A DNA stretch of 9,716 nt from Actinomycetota bacterium (GTDB lineage: Bacteria > Actinomycetota > Acidimicrobiia > IMCC26256 > BP-133), in the NCBI GenBank assembly GCA_030838815.1, contig JAUZEX010000729.1, forward strand, positions 1 through 9,716, read 5' to 3'. Below, piece after piece: positions 1-5,925 of the stretch. Below the pieces are notes generated by a model. It ran no database searches, was not told the DNA's origin, and saw only the letters and a program-made list of their open reading frames with translations. Both the position numbers and the translations under genes were made by a program. How positions within the stretch are numbered: the first letter of the stretch is position 1; every line of letters starts with the position of its first letter.

Positions 1-200
1 GCCAGCAACGGGGCGATGGCCCGCACGGCGATGCCGGTGGCACAGACGAGGACGAAACCGCCGACGTCGGCCCACCGTTCCCGCACCGCGGCCACGAGCC
101 CGCCGTGGTGGTGCCGGTAGGGAAGGCGGCGGGCCAGCGTCGCGCCCGCCTCCGTCACCGTGCAGACCAGGATCGGCCCGCCGGTCGAGAGGCCGGTCAC
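1..200 (-). CDS. cbiG: Cobalt-precorrin-5A hydrolase CbiG, N-terminal part (runs off the left edge)
   Basis: Only the first 66 codons are in the window. The reading frame opens with GTG at 200-198, overlapping the cobL stop codon in a GTGA junction, which indicates translational coupling. The peptide has the CbiG N-terminal pattern: a beta strand (ILVCTVTEAGATLARRL), a HHHGG stretch, then VLVCATGIAVRAIAPLL, which closely resembles the family signature 'F.CATGI.VR.IAPLL'. CbiG opens the delta-lactone of cobalt-precorrin-5A and releases acetaldehyde, a ring-contraction step of the cobalt-early cobalamin route. In many actinobacteria CbiG is fused to the C17-methyltransferase CbiH/CobJ. The window ends too early to tell whether that is so here. 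Family recognition is by motif from memory; the C-terminal half is unseen. Confidence 0.82.
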   Translation of the reverse strand, partial: MTGLSTGGPILVCTVTEAGATLARRLPYRHHHGGLVAAVRERWADVGGFVLVCATGIAVRAIAPLL

Positions 201-1423
201 CGGGCGTCGTCCGGGCCGGGGGTGGGGCCCCAGCAGACGAAGACGGGGTTTTCGGCCGCCAGTCGCAGGGCGCCGCTCCCCCCGAGGGGCACCCCGCGAC
301 TGACAGCCACATGGACCATGGACCCGAGCCGGGTCGCGGCCGCCGCCGCCCGGTCCAGGGCGACGTAGGTGGCAACGACCAGGCCACCGGGCCGTAAACG
401 GTCCAGGACTGATTCCAGCACGTTCAGACCCCCTCCGCCCAGGAAGACTCTGTCTGGATCGGGGAGTCCGGCCAGGACGTCGGGAGCCTCACCGTCCACG
501 ACGACCACTCCAGTCCCAATGGTGTTCTCCCGTAAACGCTCGACGTCATCGGGCCGGCGTTCCACGGCGAAGACCCGCAGGCCCGGCGCTAGACGGGAGC
601 ACTCCACGGCCACCGAGCCCGACCCGGCTCCCACGTCCCACAGGACGCCGGTGCCGGGAAGGGCCAGCTTTCCGAGAGCGACGGCGCGCACCTCCGCCTT
701 CGTGACCATCCCCGCCCGGTGGGCGTAGCGGTGGTCGGGGAGACCCCAGGCCAGGGTCGGCCCGCCGGATGCATCGAGCGCCCCCGGCACCTCGAGCAGC
801 ACCACGGCCAGGGGAGCGAAGGCCCCGGCGGCCAGACCGTCGAGGTCCGTCCGGGTCACGGCCTCGTCGTCGTGGCCCAGCCGGGCGCACACCGTGACCC
901 GGCGCGGTCCGCAGCCGGCGTCCAGGAGCGCCCGTCCGAGGGCCTCGGGTGGCTGGTCGGGCGCGGTGAGCACCGCCACCTTCGGCCAGGGCAGCACCTC
1001 TTCCACGGCGGCGGCCAGCGGCCGGCCGTGGGCCGACACCACCACGGCATCGTCCCAGTGGAGACCGGCCCGGGCGAAGGCCATCGCCACCGACGAAGGC
1101 GCGGGATGGACCTCGAGGGCCCCGGCGCCGAACCGGGCCGAGGCCACCCGGACGATGCCGAAGAACCCCGGGTCGCCCGACGCCAGCAGGCAGATCCGCT
1201 CCCCGAGCGCCCGCCGCTCGGCGGCCAGCTCCAGGGTCTCGGCCAGCGGGCCGGCGACCTCGATGCGCTTCCCGGCCACGTCGGCCGGGAGGGCGTCGAG
1301 GAGCCGGCCGATTCCCATCACGACATCGGCCGCTCGCAGGGCCGCCGCCGCCGCCCGGCCGAAGGACTCGTCACCGAGGAATCCGACGATGGCGAGGGGA
1401 GGCCCGCCCCCTTCGGCCCTCAC
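197..1423 (-). CDS. cobL: Precorrin-6Y C5,15-methyltransferase (decarboxylating), fused CbiE-CbiT type
   Basis: The product has 408 residues, the usual length for fused CobL. It methylates C5 and C15 of the corrin ring and decarboxylates the acetate side chain at C12. The N-terminal CbiE part (about 1-200) has the tetrapyrrole-methylase motif SGDPGFFGI at 82-90. The C-terminal CbiT part (about 239-408) has a Rossmann SAM-binding motif, WDVGAGSGSVAVEC, from residue 262, followed by an acidic residue at the end of the next strand (FAVERRP) and FLGGGG. The start is GTG at 1423, overlapping the cobM stop as GTGA. The open frame continues upstream to 1951, but that part is only the shadow of cobM. 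Odd point: the first glycine loop, normally close to GIGPGGPDLLT in CbiE, reads GFLGDESFGRAAAAAL, so the canonical loop is degenerate. It lies between cobM and cbiG in the operon. Confidence 0.93.
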   Translation of the reverse strand: MRAEGGGPPLAIVGFLGDESFGRAAAAALRAADVVMGIGRLLDALPADVAGKRIEVAGPLAETLELAAERRALGERICLLASGDPGFFGIVRVASARFGAGALEVHPAPSSVAMAFARAGLHWDDAVVVSAHGRPLAAAVEEVLPWPKVAVLTAPDQPPEALGRALLDAGCGPRRVTVCARLGHDDEAVTRTDLDGLAAGAFAPLAVVLLEVPGALDASGGPTLAWGLPDHRYAHRAGMVTKAEVRAVALGKLALPGTGVLWDVGAGSGSVAVECSRLAPGLRVFAVERRPDDVERLRENTIGTGVVVVDGEAPDVLAGLPDPDRVFLGGGGLNVLESVLDRLRPGGLVVATYVALDRAAAAATRLGSMVHVAVSRGVPLGGSGALRLAAENPVFVCWGPTPGPDDAR

Positions 1424-2232
1424 TCGGAGCGCCGGGCCGACGGTCGGCCCTTCGTCGAGCCGGCGGTCGAGCGGAGACGGTAGGCGGTGGTGTAGGCGGG
1501 TTCGTAGAGGTGCGACCGGCGGGGGACGGGCCGCTCGGCCAACGCCTCGCCGACCAGCACGAGCGCCGTCATGGTGGCCCCGGTGGCCCGGAGGTCGTCG
1601 GCCAGACGGGCGACGGTCGTCCGCACCACGATCTCGTCGGGCCAGCTGGCCCGGACCACGACGGCCGCCGGTGTGTCGGGCCCGTAGCCGGAGCCGGGAG
1701 CGAGCAGCTCCGCGGCCAGCTCGTCGGGCCGGGCGGCGGAGAGGAACACGGCCATGGTGGCGCCGTGCGGGGCGAAGGCGGCCACACCCTCGCCGGGCGG
1801 CATCGAGGCCGCGGTGCGCCCGGCGAGCCGGGTGAGGACCACGCTCTGGCTCACGCCCGGCACCGTCAGCTCCCGGGCCAACGCGGCGGCGGCCGCCGCC
1901 ACCGAGGTCACCCCCGGCACCACTTCGAACGACCGTTGCCCGGCCAGGCACCAGTCCATCTGCTCCGCGATGGCGCCGTAGATCGAAGGATCGCCGGAGT
2001 GGAGACGCACGATCGGCGTCGCCTCGTCATGGGCGGCGTAGACGCCGAACACATCCTCCAGCGTCATCGTGGCCGAGTCGAAGAGCTCGACACCCGGCCG
2101 GCAGTGGTCGAGCACCGCCTCGGGAACGAGCGAGCTGGCCCACACGACCACGTCGGCCGCCGCCAGCCTGGCGGCCCCCCGCACCGTGATGAGATCGGCA
2201 GCCCCCGGGCCGGCGCCGACGAAGGAGATCAT
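1420..2232 (-). CDS. cobM: Precorrin-4 C11-methyltransferase (CobM/CbiF)
   Basis: The 270-residue product matches the usual length of CobM/CbiF, which methylates C11 of (cobalt-)precorrin-4 using SAM. It opens with the tetrapyrrole-methylase glycine loop ISFVGAGPGAADLIT (2-16). Next comes VVWASSLVPEAVL (29-41), and then the CobM-type signature RLHSGDPSIYGAIAEQM at 76-92. VPGVTSV (from about 105) contributes to the SAM pocket. The ATG at 2232 overlaps the cobI stop as ATGA, and the stop overlaps the cobL GTG, so both boundaries fit translational coupling. The frame stays open upstream to 3141, but that extension is antisense-like shadow of cobI with arginine- and glycine-rich nonsense sequence. 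The last 20 or so residues (from SHLYEPAY onward) are a short basic tail. Confidence 0.95.
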   Translation of the reverse strand: MISFVGAGPGAADLITVRGAARLAAADVVVWASSLVPEAVLDHCRPGVELFDSATMTLEDVFGVYAAHDEATPIVRLHSGDPSIYGAIAEQMDWCLAGQRSFEVVPGVTSVAAAAAALARELTVPGVSQSVVLTRLAGRTAASMPPGEGVAAFAPHGATMAVFLSAARPDELAAELLAPGSGYGPDTPAAVVVRASWPDEIVVRTTVARLADDLRATGATMTALVLVGEALAERPVPRRSHLYEPAYTTAYRLRSTAGSTKGRPSARRSE

Positions 2233-3116
2233 GGGTGCTCCGGCGCCGGCGACCGGGCGGGGACGATCACGGTGGCCAGGTACGAGGCGGGCCCGTCGGC
2301 GGCCAGGTCGGCCAGGGGCCCGATCCGCTCGCCGGGCATGCCGAGCAACTCGCCGGCCACGGCGCCGGGGAGGCGGCCGGCGGCGGCCGCCGCCTTGGCC
2401 AGGTCGGGCAGGCGCCGGCCGCCCTTGTAGAGGACGACGGTCACGTCGGGCTGGGCGAGGTCGACGTCGACGTCCTCCCCGTCCAGGGCGGTCCGCACCA
2501 CCAGGCGCTGCCGCTCGTCGGTGACCGTGGTGCCGGTCCGGGCCGCCAGGGCCTGGAAGGCCATGATCCCCGGGACCTGGTCCACCACCGTGGCGGGGCG
2601 CCGCTGGCGCACGGAGGCGGCCACCGACGTGAACGTGGAATAGGTCAGCGGGTCGCCGAGGGTCACGAAGGCGACCTCCTCGCCGGCGTCGAGGTAGCCC
2701 GCCACGACGACGGCCGCCTCGTCGACGGACCGGTCCCGTTCCGCCCGGCCCGGCGCCATGGCGAACGGGATCCGCTCCACCCGCAGTCCCGGGACGGCCT
2801 GGCGGACGACGGCCTCCGCCCGTCCGACGGCGTCGACGGCCGTGGCCGGGGCCACGATGCGGTCGGCCCGCCGGAGGGCGACGACGGCCCGCACCGTTAC
2901 GAGATCGGCGTCGCCCGGCCCGACCCCGACGCCGACCAGCCGCCCGGGGACCGGCGCTTCGAGGGACGACGCCCCCGTCCCCGGCCCGGGGCCCGATTGA
3001 ACCTCCGCCTCCACCGCGGCCCGGATGACCTCCGCCTCGCTCCGGCCGGTGGCCGCCGCCCGCACCGACAGGGCGTCCTTGAGCCGGGAGGAGAGATACA
3101 CGCTCGTCTTGCGCAT
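2229..3116 (-). CDS. cobI: Precorrin-2 C20-methyltransferase with an N-terminal ribbon-helix-helix DNA-binding domain
   Basis: The product has 295 residues. Residues 59-295 are a complete CobI/CbiL methylase, which makes precorrin-3A from precorrin-2. They show a glycine loop GVGVGPGDADLVT (62-74), GDPLTYSTF (154-162) and VPGIMAF. Those 237 residues alone match the family's normal size, so the first 58 are extra. Residues 1-39 have the CopG/Arc-type ribbon-helix-helix pattern: a strand RKTSVYL (2-8), a helix over 9-23, the turn TGRS, then a second helix EAEVIRAAVEAEV (27-39). A Gly/Pro-rich linker (40-58) follows. No ATG, GTG or TTG lies near residue 59; the only internal candidate is GTG at codon 35, which would leave part of a helix. 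The fusion therefore appears real. ATG 3116 was chosen because it begins the RHH strand. GTG 3119 and TTG 3128 are in-frame alternatives. No Shine-Dalgarno sequence is visible. The family calls are firm; the regulatory role is inferred. Confidence 0.93.
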   Translation of the reverse strand: MRKTSVYLSSRLKDALSVRAAATGRSEAEVIRAAVEAEVQSGPGPGTGASSLEAPVPGRLVGVGVGPGDADLVTVRAVVALRRADRIVAPATAVDAVGRAEAVVRQAVPGLRVERIPFAMAPGRAERDRSVDEAAVVVAGYLDAGEEVAFVTLGDPLTYSTFTSVAASVRQRRPATVVDQVPGIMAFQALAARTGTTVTDERQRLVVRTALDGEDVDVDLAQPDVTVVLYKGGRRLPDLAKAAAAAGRLPGAVAGELLGMPGERIGPLADLAADGPASYLATVIVPARSPAPEHP

Positions 3117-3126
3117 CACCGGCGAC

Positions 3127-3132
3127 AACGTA
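3127..3132 (-). promoter_or_regulatory. Candidate -10 hexamer for cobI
   Basis: On the minus strand TACGTT fits TAnnnT and ends 10 bases before ATG 3116 and 7 before the in-frame GTG 3119. A transcript starting at the normal distance would begin at or within a few bases of the start codon. That would explain the missing ribosome-binding site. No convincing -35 hexamer is visible, and the same bases belong to a direct repeat, so this may be an operator rather than a promoter. Confidence 0.35.
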
Positions 3133-3148
3133 GGGCATCACGTAGGGC
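3128..3148 (-). repeat. Tandem direct repeat upstream of the RHH-cobI gene (candidate operator)
   Basis: ACGTAGGGC (plus strand) occurs at 3128-3136 and again exactly at 3140-3148, giving two perfect 9-base copies with a 12-base period, just over one helical turn. It lies in the 70-base gap between cobB and cobI, starting 12 bases upstream of the cobI ATG. RHH repressors characteristically bind tandem short sites as adjacent dimers. A site placed here could block transcription or translation initiation of the gene that encodes an RHH domain. The repeat is directly visible; the operator role is inferred. Confidence 0.5.
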
Positions 3149-3186
3149 GACGCCCGCTCGGCCCGTCCGCCCGCCGCCGCCGCCGC

Positions 3187-4620
3187 TCAATCGGCCGGGA
3201 TGGGGGGGCTGCCCGGGGGTCGGCGACAGCCGGCCACGAACCGGGCCACGGCGGACGGGTCGCCGCCGGGGTGGTGGTGGAGGTAGGTGGCCAGCAGGGT
3301 CGGGGAGGAGAAGCCGTCGGGGCGCTCGCCGAAGCGGCTGCGGAAGAGGAGGGCGTCGCCGGCCGGTTCGACCGTCGAGTAGTGGAACTCGTGGCCTCGC
3401 ACCACCACGCCCGGGTCGCCGACCGGCGAGGGCGCCCCGAGCGTCGCCGCCCGGTAGCCGAGGGTGAGCCGGTCGGTCATCCGGGCATCGGCGGGCAGAA
3501 CGCCGGCCATGGGCCGCCCGTCGAGGGTCCGGCACAGCCACAGCAGCCCACCGCACTCGGCCCACGTCACCAGCCGCCCCCGGTCGATCCGGCGCCGGAC
3601 GTCGTCGAGCATCGGCCGGTTGCCGGCCAGCTCGGCGGCGTAGACCTCGGGGAAGCCCCCGCCGGCGATGAGCCCGTCCACCGCCTCGGGAAGGGCCTCG
3701 TCCCGCAGCGGGTCGAACGGCACCGGCTCCGCCCCCGCGGCGACGAGGGCGTCGAGCGTGTCCGTGTAGGTGAACGTGAAGGCGGCCCCCGCCGCCACCG
3801 CGATCCGGACGGTGCCGTGCCGGCGGTCGCCCCCGCCGGCGGGCGGAGACGGGAGCGGCACCCGTCCGACCGGCAACGGGGATGCCGTGGCGGCCAGGCG
3901 GAGGACGGCCTGAAGATCGACCTCCTCGGCGATGGCGGCGGCCAGCCGGTCGAGGGCTTCGGTCACCGCCGCCGGGCGCTCGGCGACGGGGACCAGCCCG
4001 AGGTGCCGGTCCCGCCAGGTGAGGCGGTCGTCCCGGGACAGGACGCCGAGGACCGGAAGCCCCAGCGGCGCCAGCGCCTCCCGGAGCTGCACGGCGTGGG
4101 CCGGCGACCCGACCCGGTTCAGGACCACCCCACCGAGCCGGACCGACGGGTCGAAGGTGGCGAAGCCGTGGACCAGCGCCGCCACGGAGCCCGACATGGC
4201 GCCGGCGTCGACCACCAGCACGACGGGGGCGTCGAGGAGGCGGGCCACGTCGGCGGTCGACGACGGCGTCCCGTCGGCCGAGCCGTCGAAGAGGCCCATG
4301 ACGCCCTCCACGACCAGGACGTCGGCGCCGGCCGCGGCCCGACCGGCCAGGGCCGGGATCACCTCCGCGCCGCACAGCCAGGCGTCGAGGTTGCGGGGCG
4401 GCCGCCCGCAGGCCAGGGCGTGGTAGCCCGGATCGATGAAGTCCGGCCCGACTTTCGCCGCCGCCGGGCGGTGCCCGGCCCGCCGCAGCGCCGCCAGCAG
4501 CCCGGTGGCCACCGTCGTCTTGCCGACCCCGGAGTGGGTGCCGGCCACCACCAGCCGGGGGCCGAGGAGGCCGGCGCCGGCGGCGGCCCGGGGGGCGGCC
4601 GGGGAGGAGGTCCGGGTCAT
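3187..4620 (-). CDS. cobB: Cobyrinate a,c-diamide synthase (CobB/CbiA)
   Basis: The 477-residue product amidates the a and c carboxylates of (hydrogeno)cobyrinate using ATP and glutamine. The N-terminal dethiobiotin-synthetase-like domain has the P-loop GTHSGVGKTT (27-36), then KVGPDFIDPGYH, characteristic of the family, and EGVMGLFDG. The C-terminal class I glutamine amidotransferase domain has the nucleophile Cys356 in WAECGGLLWLC and a YLHHH motif with histidines at 448-450. GHEFHYS is also typical. ATG 4620 is the only start placed just before the P-loop domain. The open frame upstream, to 4803, is antisense to the riboswitch and is rejected. No good Shine-Dalgarno sequence precedes the ATG (GGCGGACC). 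It is the first gene of the minus-strand cob set and is followed after 70 bases by cobI. Confidence 0.95.
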   Translation of the reverse strand: MTRTSSPAAPRAAAGAGLLGPRLVVAGTHSGVGKTTVATGLLAALRRAGHRPAAAKVGPDFIDPGYHALACGRPPRNLDAWLCGAEVIPALAGRAAAGADVLVVEGVMGLFDGSADGTPSSTADVARLLDAPVVLVVDAGAMSGSVAALVHGFATFDPSVRLGGVVLNRVGSPAHAVQLREALAPLGLPVLGVLSRDDRLTWRDRHLGLVPVAERPAAVTEALDRLAAAIAEEVDLQAVLRLAATASPLPVGRVPLPSPPAGGGDRRHGTVRIAVAAGAAFTFTYTDTLDALVAAGAEPVPFDPLRDEALPEAVDGLIAGGGFPEVYAAELAGNRPMLDDVRRRIDRGRLVTWAECGGLLWLCRTLDGRPMAGVLPADARMTDRLTLGYRAATLGAPSPVGDPGVVVRGHEFHYSTVEPAGDALLFRSRFGERPDGFSSPTLLATYLHHHPGGDPSAVARFVAGCRRPPGSPPIPAD

Positions 4621-4629
4621 GGTCCGCCG

Positions 4630-4635
4630 AACGTA
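4630..4635 (-). promoter_or_regulatory. Candidate -10 hexamer or operator half-site for cobB
   Basis: The minus strand reads TACGTT, ending 9 bases before the cobB ATG. The same hexamer sits 10 bases before the cobI ATG, and the match extends to 7 bases (AACGTAG on the plus strand, 4630-4636 and 3127-3133). It fits either a leaderless-type -10 element or a shared regulator site. No convincing -35 box was found at 16-18 bases. It lies in the 252-base divergent region shared with the riboswitch leader. Confidence 0.33.
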
Positions 4636-4649
4636 GCCCGGCCAAACCC

Positions 4650-4802
4650 CAACGGTTACAGTGTCGCCCGTTGCGGTCGGGAAGCCGGTGGAAATCCGGC
4701 GCGGTCCCGCCACTGTGACCGGGGAGCAGACCTCGAAGGCCACTGGGCGAAAGCCCGGGAAGGTGAGGCGAGCGGCGATCCGGAGCCAGGAGACCGGCCG
4801 CA
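4650..4802 (+). promoter_or_regulatory. Cobalamin (adenosylcobalamin-class) riboswitch aptamer
   Basis: The conserved B12 riboswitch elements appear in order. GGTTAC (from 4654) opens the aptamer. GGGAAGCCGGTGGAAATCC (4679-4697) follows, then GGCGCGGTCCCGCCACTGTG (4698-4717). The B12 box, GGAGCCAGGAGACCGGCC, lies at 4782-4799. The intervening GGGCGAAAGCCC (4745-4756) makes a perfect GAAA-tetraloop hairpin. The 3' edge is 70 bases before cbtB, so it should control cbtB-cbtA-cbiX, shutting off cobalt uptake and insertion when B12 is plentiful. Edges are approximate. The plus-strand promoter must lie upstream of 4650, close to the cobB start, and I could not identify it. Confidence 0.93.
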
Positions 4803-4825
4803 ATCCGGGTCAGCAGTCCCGGCCA

Positions 4826-4848
4826 CGGAGCGGGAAGCGCCCGCTCCG
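4826..4848 (+). promoter_or_regulatory. Perfect 9-bp hairpin in the riboswitch expression platform
   Basis: CGGAGCGGG (4826-4834) pairs fully with CCCGCTCCG (4840-4848) around the 5-base loop AAGCG. No T-run follows, so a classical rho-independent terminator is unlikely, although T-poor terminators are known in actinobacteria. GCGGGA at 4830-4835 is also complementary to TCCCGC at 4705-4710 in aptamer loop L5, the usual kissing-loop partner. CTCC (4844-4847) could pair with GGAG (4859-4862) at the cbtB ribosome-binding site. The hairpin may therefore be the switching element of a translational control. The pairing is visible; the mechanism is inferred. Confidence 0.55.
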
Positions 4849-4860
4849 CCACGAGGATGG

Positions 4861-4866
4861 AGGAGG
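4861..4866 (+). promoter_or_regulatory. Shine-Dalgarno sequence of cbtB
   Basis: AGGAGG lies 6 bases before ATG 4873, a near-ideal site. It fixes the cbtB start within a frame that is open far upstream. It is also the likely target of riboswitch control, since a partly complementary CTCC lies 13 bases upstream. Confidence 0.85.
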
Positions 4867-4872
4867 CAAGCG

Positions 4873-5076
4873 ATGTCGTCGATCAGCGCTGCGGCCCGCA
4901 CCACCGCTGTCAACCTGCCCACCTGGGCCTGGCTGGCGATGGTGCTCGCCCTCGGGATGCTCTACGCCGTCACGTTCGACACCGGGTTCCTCTCCTCCCA
5001 CGTGGCGAGCTCGAGCATGTACCTGCACGAGCTCTTCCACGACGGGCGCCACCTCTTCGGCGTCCCCTGCCACTAA
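4873..5076 (+). CDS. cbtB: CbtB, small subunit of the predicted cobalt transporter
   Basis: The 67-residue product matches CbtB. It has a short N-terminus, one hydrophobic transmembrane segment at about 18-35 (WAWLAMVLALGMLYAVTF), and the family's metal-binding tail HELFHDGRHLFGVPCH (52-67) with His52, His56, His60, His67 and Cys66. CbtB works with CbtA in the inner membrane and is predicted to import cobalt. The family was defined largely by its link to B12 riboswitches, and one lies directly upstream here. The start is set by the AGGAGG 6 bases before the ATG. The long frame open upstream of 4873 is noise antisense to cobB. cbtA follows after 27 bases. Confidence 0.93.
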   Translation: MSSISAAARTTAVNLPTWAWLAMVLALGMLYAVTFDTGFLSSHVASSSMYLHELFHDGRHLFGVPCH

Positions 5077-5103
5077 CCCGCCGGCCGGCGAGGAGAGCCC
5101 GTC

Positions 5104-5925
5104 ATGTGGAAGCGCTTCGACCCGGCGCGCCCGCTGGCCGTGATCGTCGGCGCCATCCTGGCCGGCGTGGTGGCCGGACTCGCCGCCTCGGTTCTGCTCA
5201 CCTTCACTGCTGAGCCGGTCATCGACCGGGCCATCGCCCTCGAGGAGAGCCACCACGCTTCGGAACCGAACGCGGCGGTGGAGCCGGAGCTCGTGTCCCG
5301 GCGCCAGCAGAAGGGCCTGGGCCGCTTCGCCGCCTACGGCCTCGGTGGCGGCGCCTACGGCGTGCTGTTCGGGATCGCCTTCCTCGCCCTGCGGCGCCCG
5401 CCCGGCCCCGCTTCCGCCGGCGCCGACGGCTCCCGCACGGAGGACGCCTTCGGACGTGCGGTGCGGGCCGGCGCCCTCATGGCCGGGGCGTTCACCGTCA
5501 TGCCGTTCCTCAAGTACCCCCCGAATCCGCCGGGTGTGGGCGACCCGGCCACGCTGGCCGAACGGCAGTGGAAGTACCTGGCCCTCATCTTCCTGTCGCT
5601 GGTGGTGCTGGCCGGCGCCGCCCGGCTGTCCGGGCGGCTCCGGGCGCGGGGCTGGCTCGACGCCGACCGGCTCGTCGCCGTCGGGCTGGCCGTGGTCGTC
5701 CCTCTCGGCCTGGTCTGTGCCGCCCTGCCTCCGTTCCCCGATTCCGTCGACGTCCCGGCCAACCTCCTGTGGCGGTTCCGGATCGCCTCCCTGGGCGGGA
5801 ACCTCCTGTTGTGGACGGTCCTCGCCGTGGGTTTCGGGGCCGCCGCCGTCCGCCGGGAACGGGCCCTGGCCGGCCCGGTGCCGACCGCGGCGGGGGCGAC
5901 GCTCCGTCCCGCCACCACATCGTGA
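5104..5925 (+). CDS. cbtA: CbtA, integral membrane subunit of the predicted cobalt transporter
   Basis: The 273-residue product is hydrophobic, with about five or six membrane segments: about 11-33, the glycine-rich stretch AAYGLGGGAYGVLFGIAFLA, the region around MAGAFTVMPFL, YLALIFLSLVVLAGAARL, LVAVGLAVVVPLGLVCAAL, and LLLWTVLAVGFGAAAV near the end. The loop FLKYPPNPPGVGDP between segments resembles the CbtA family signature. A conserved-looking acidic/His stretch, ALEESHHA, follows the first helix and could bind metal. AGGAGA at 5091-5096 sits 7 bases before the ATG. Its stop overlaps the cbiX GTG (GTGA), linking cobalt import to cobalt insertion. The call rests on family pattern and on the cbtB neighbour; transport itself is predicted for this family. 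Confidence 0.9.
   Translation: MWKRFDPARPLAVIVGAILAGVVAGLAASVLLTFTAEPVIDRAIALEESHHASEPNAAVEPELVSRRQQKGLGRFAAYGLGGGAYGVLFGIAFLALRRPPGPASAGADGSRTEDAFGRAVRAGALMAGAFTVMPFLKYPPNPPGVGDPATLAERQWKYLALIFLSLVVLAGAARLSGRLRARGWLDADRLVAVGLAVVVPLGLVCAALPPFPDSVDVPANLLWRFRIASLGGNLLLWTVLAVGFGAAAVRRERALAGPVPTAAGATLRPATTS

Noticed and set aside
1424..1951. Upstream extension of the cobL frame
   Set aside because: It overlaps the cobM coding region in another frame and has no family similarity. The GTG overlapping the cobM stop is the natural start.
3126..3128. TTG 3128 as the start of cobI
   Set aside because: It overlaps the direct repeat and adds four residues before the RHH strand without a ribosome-binding site. 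ATG 3116 (or GTG 3119) fits better, though TTG cannot be excluded.
2233..3141. Upstream extension of the cobM frame
   Set aside because: It is a shadow of cobI, of low-complexity Arg/Gly composition. ATG 2232 directly precedes the methylase glycine loop.
4657..4662. TACAGT as -10 hexamer for the cbtB operon
   Set aside because: It lies inside the 5' part of the riboswitch (just after GGT at 4654-4656), so transcription should start upstream of it.
4621..4803. N-terminal extension of cobB by 61 residues
   Set aside because: It would be encoded by the antisense of the riboswitch and precedes the normal family start. ATG 4620 fits family length.
3025..4872. Long plus-strand open frame leading into cbtB (683 codons in total)
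   Set aside because: It is antisense to cobB and the riboswitch and reads as Arg/Gly/Pro/His-rich shadow. Only the last 67 codons (cbtB), behind a strong AGGAGG, are real.
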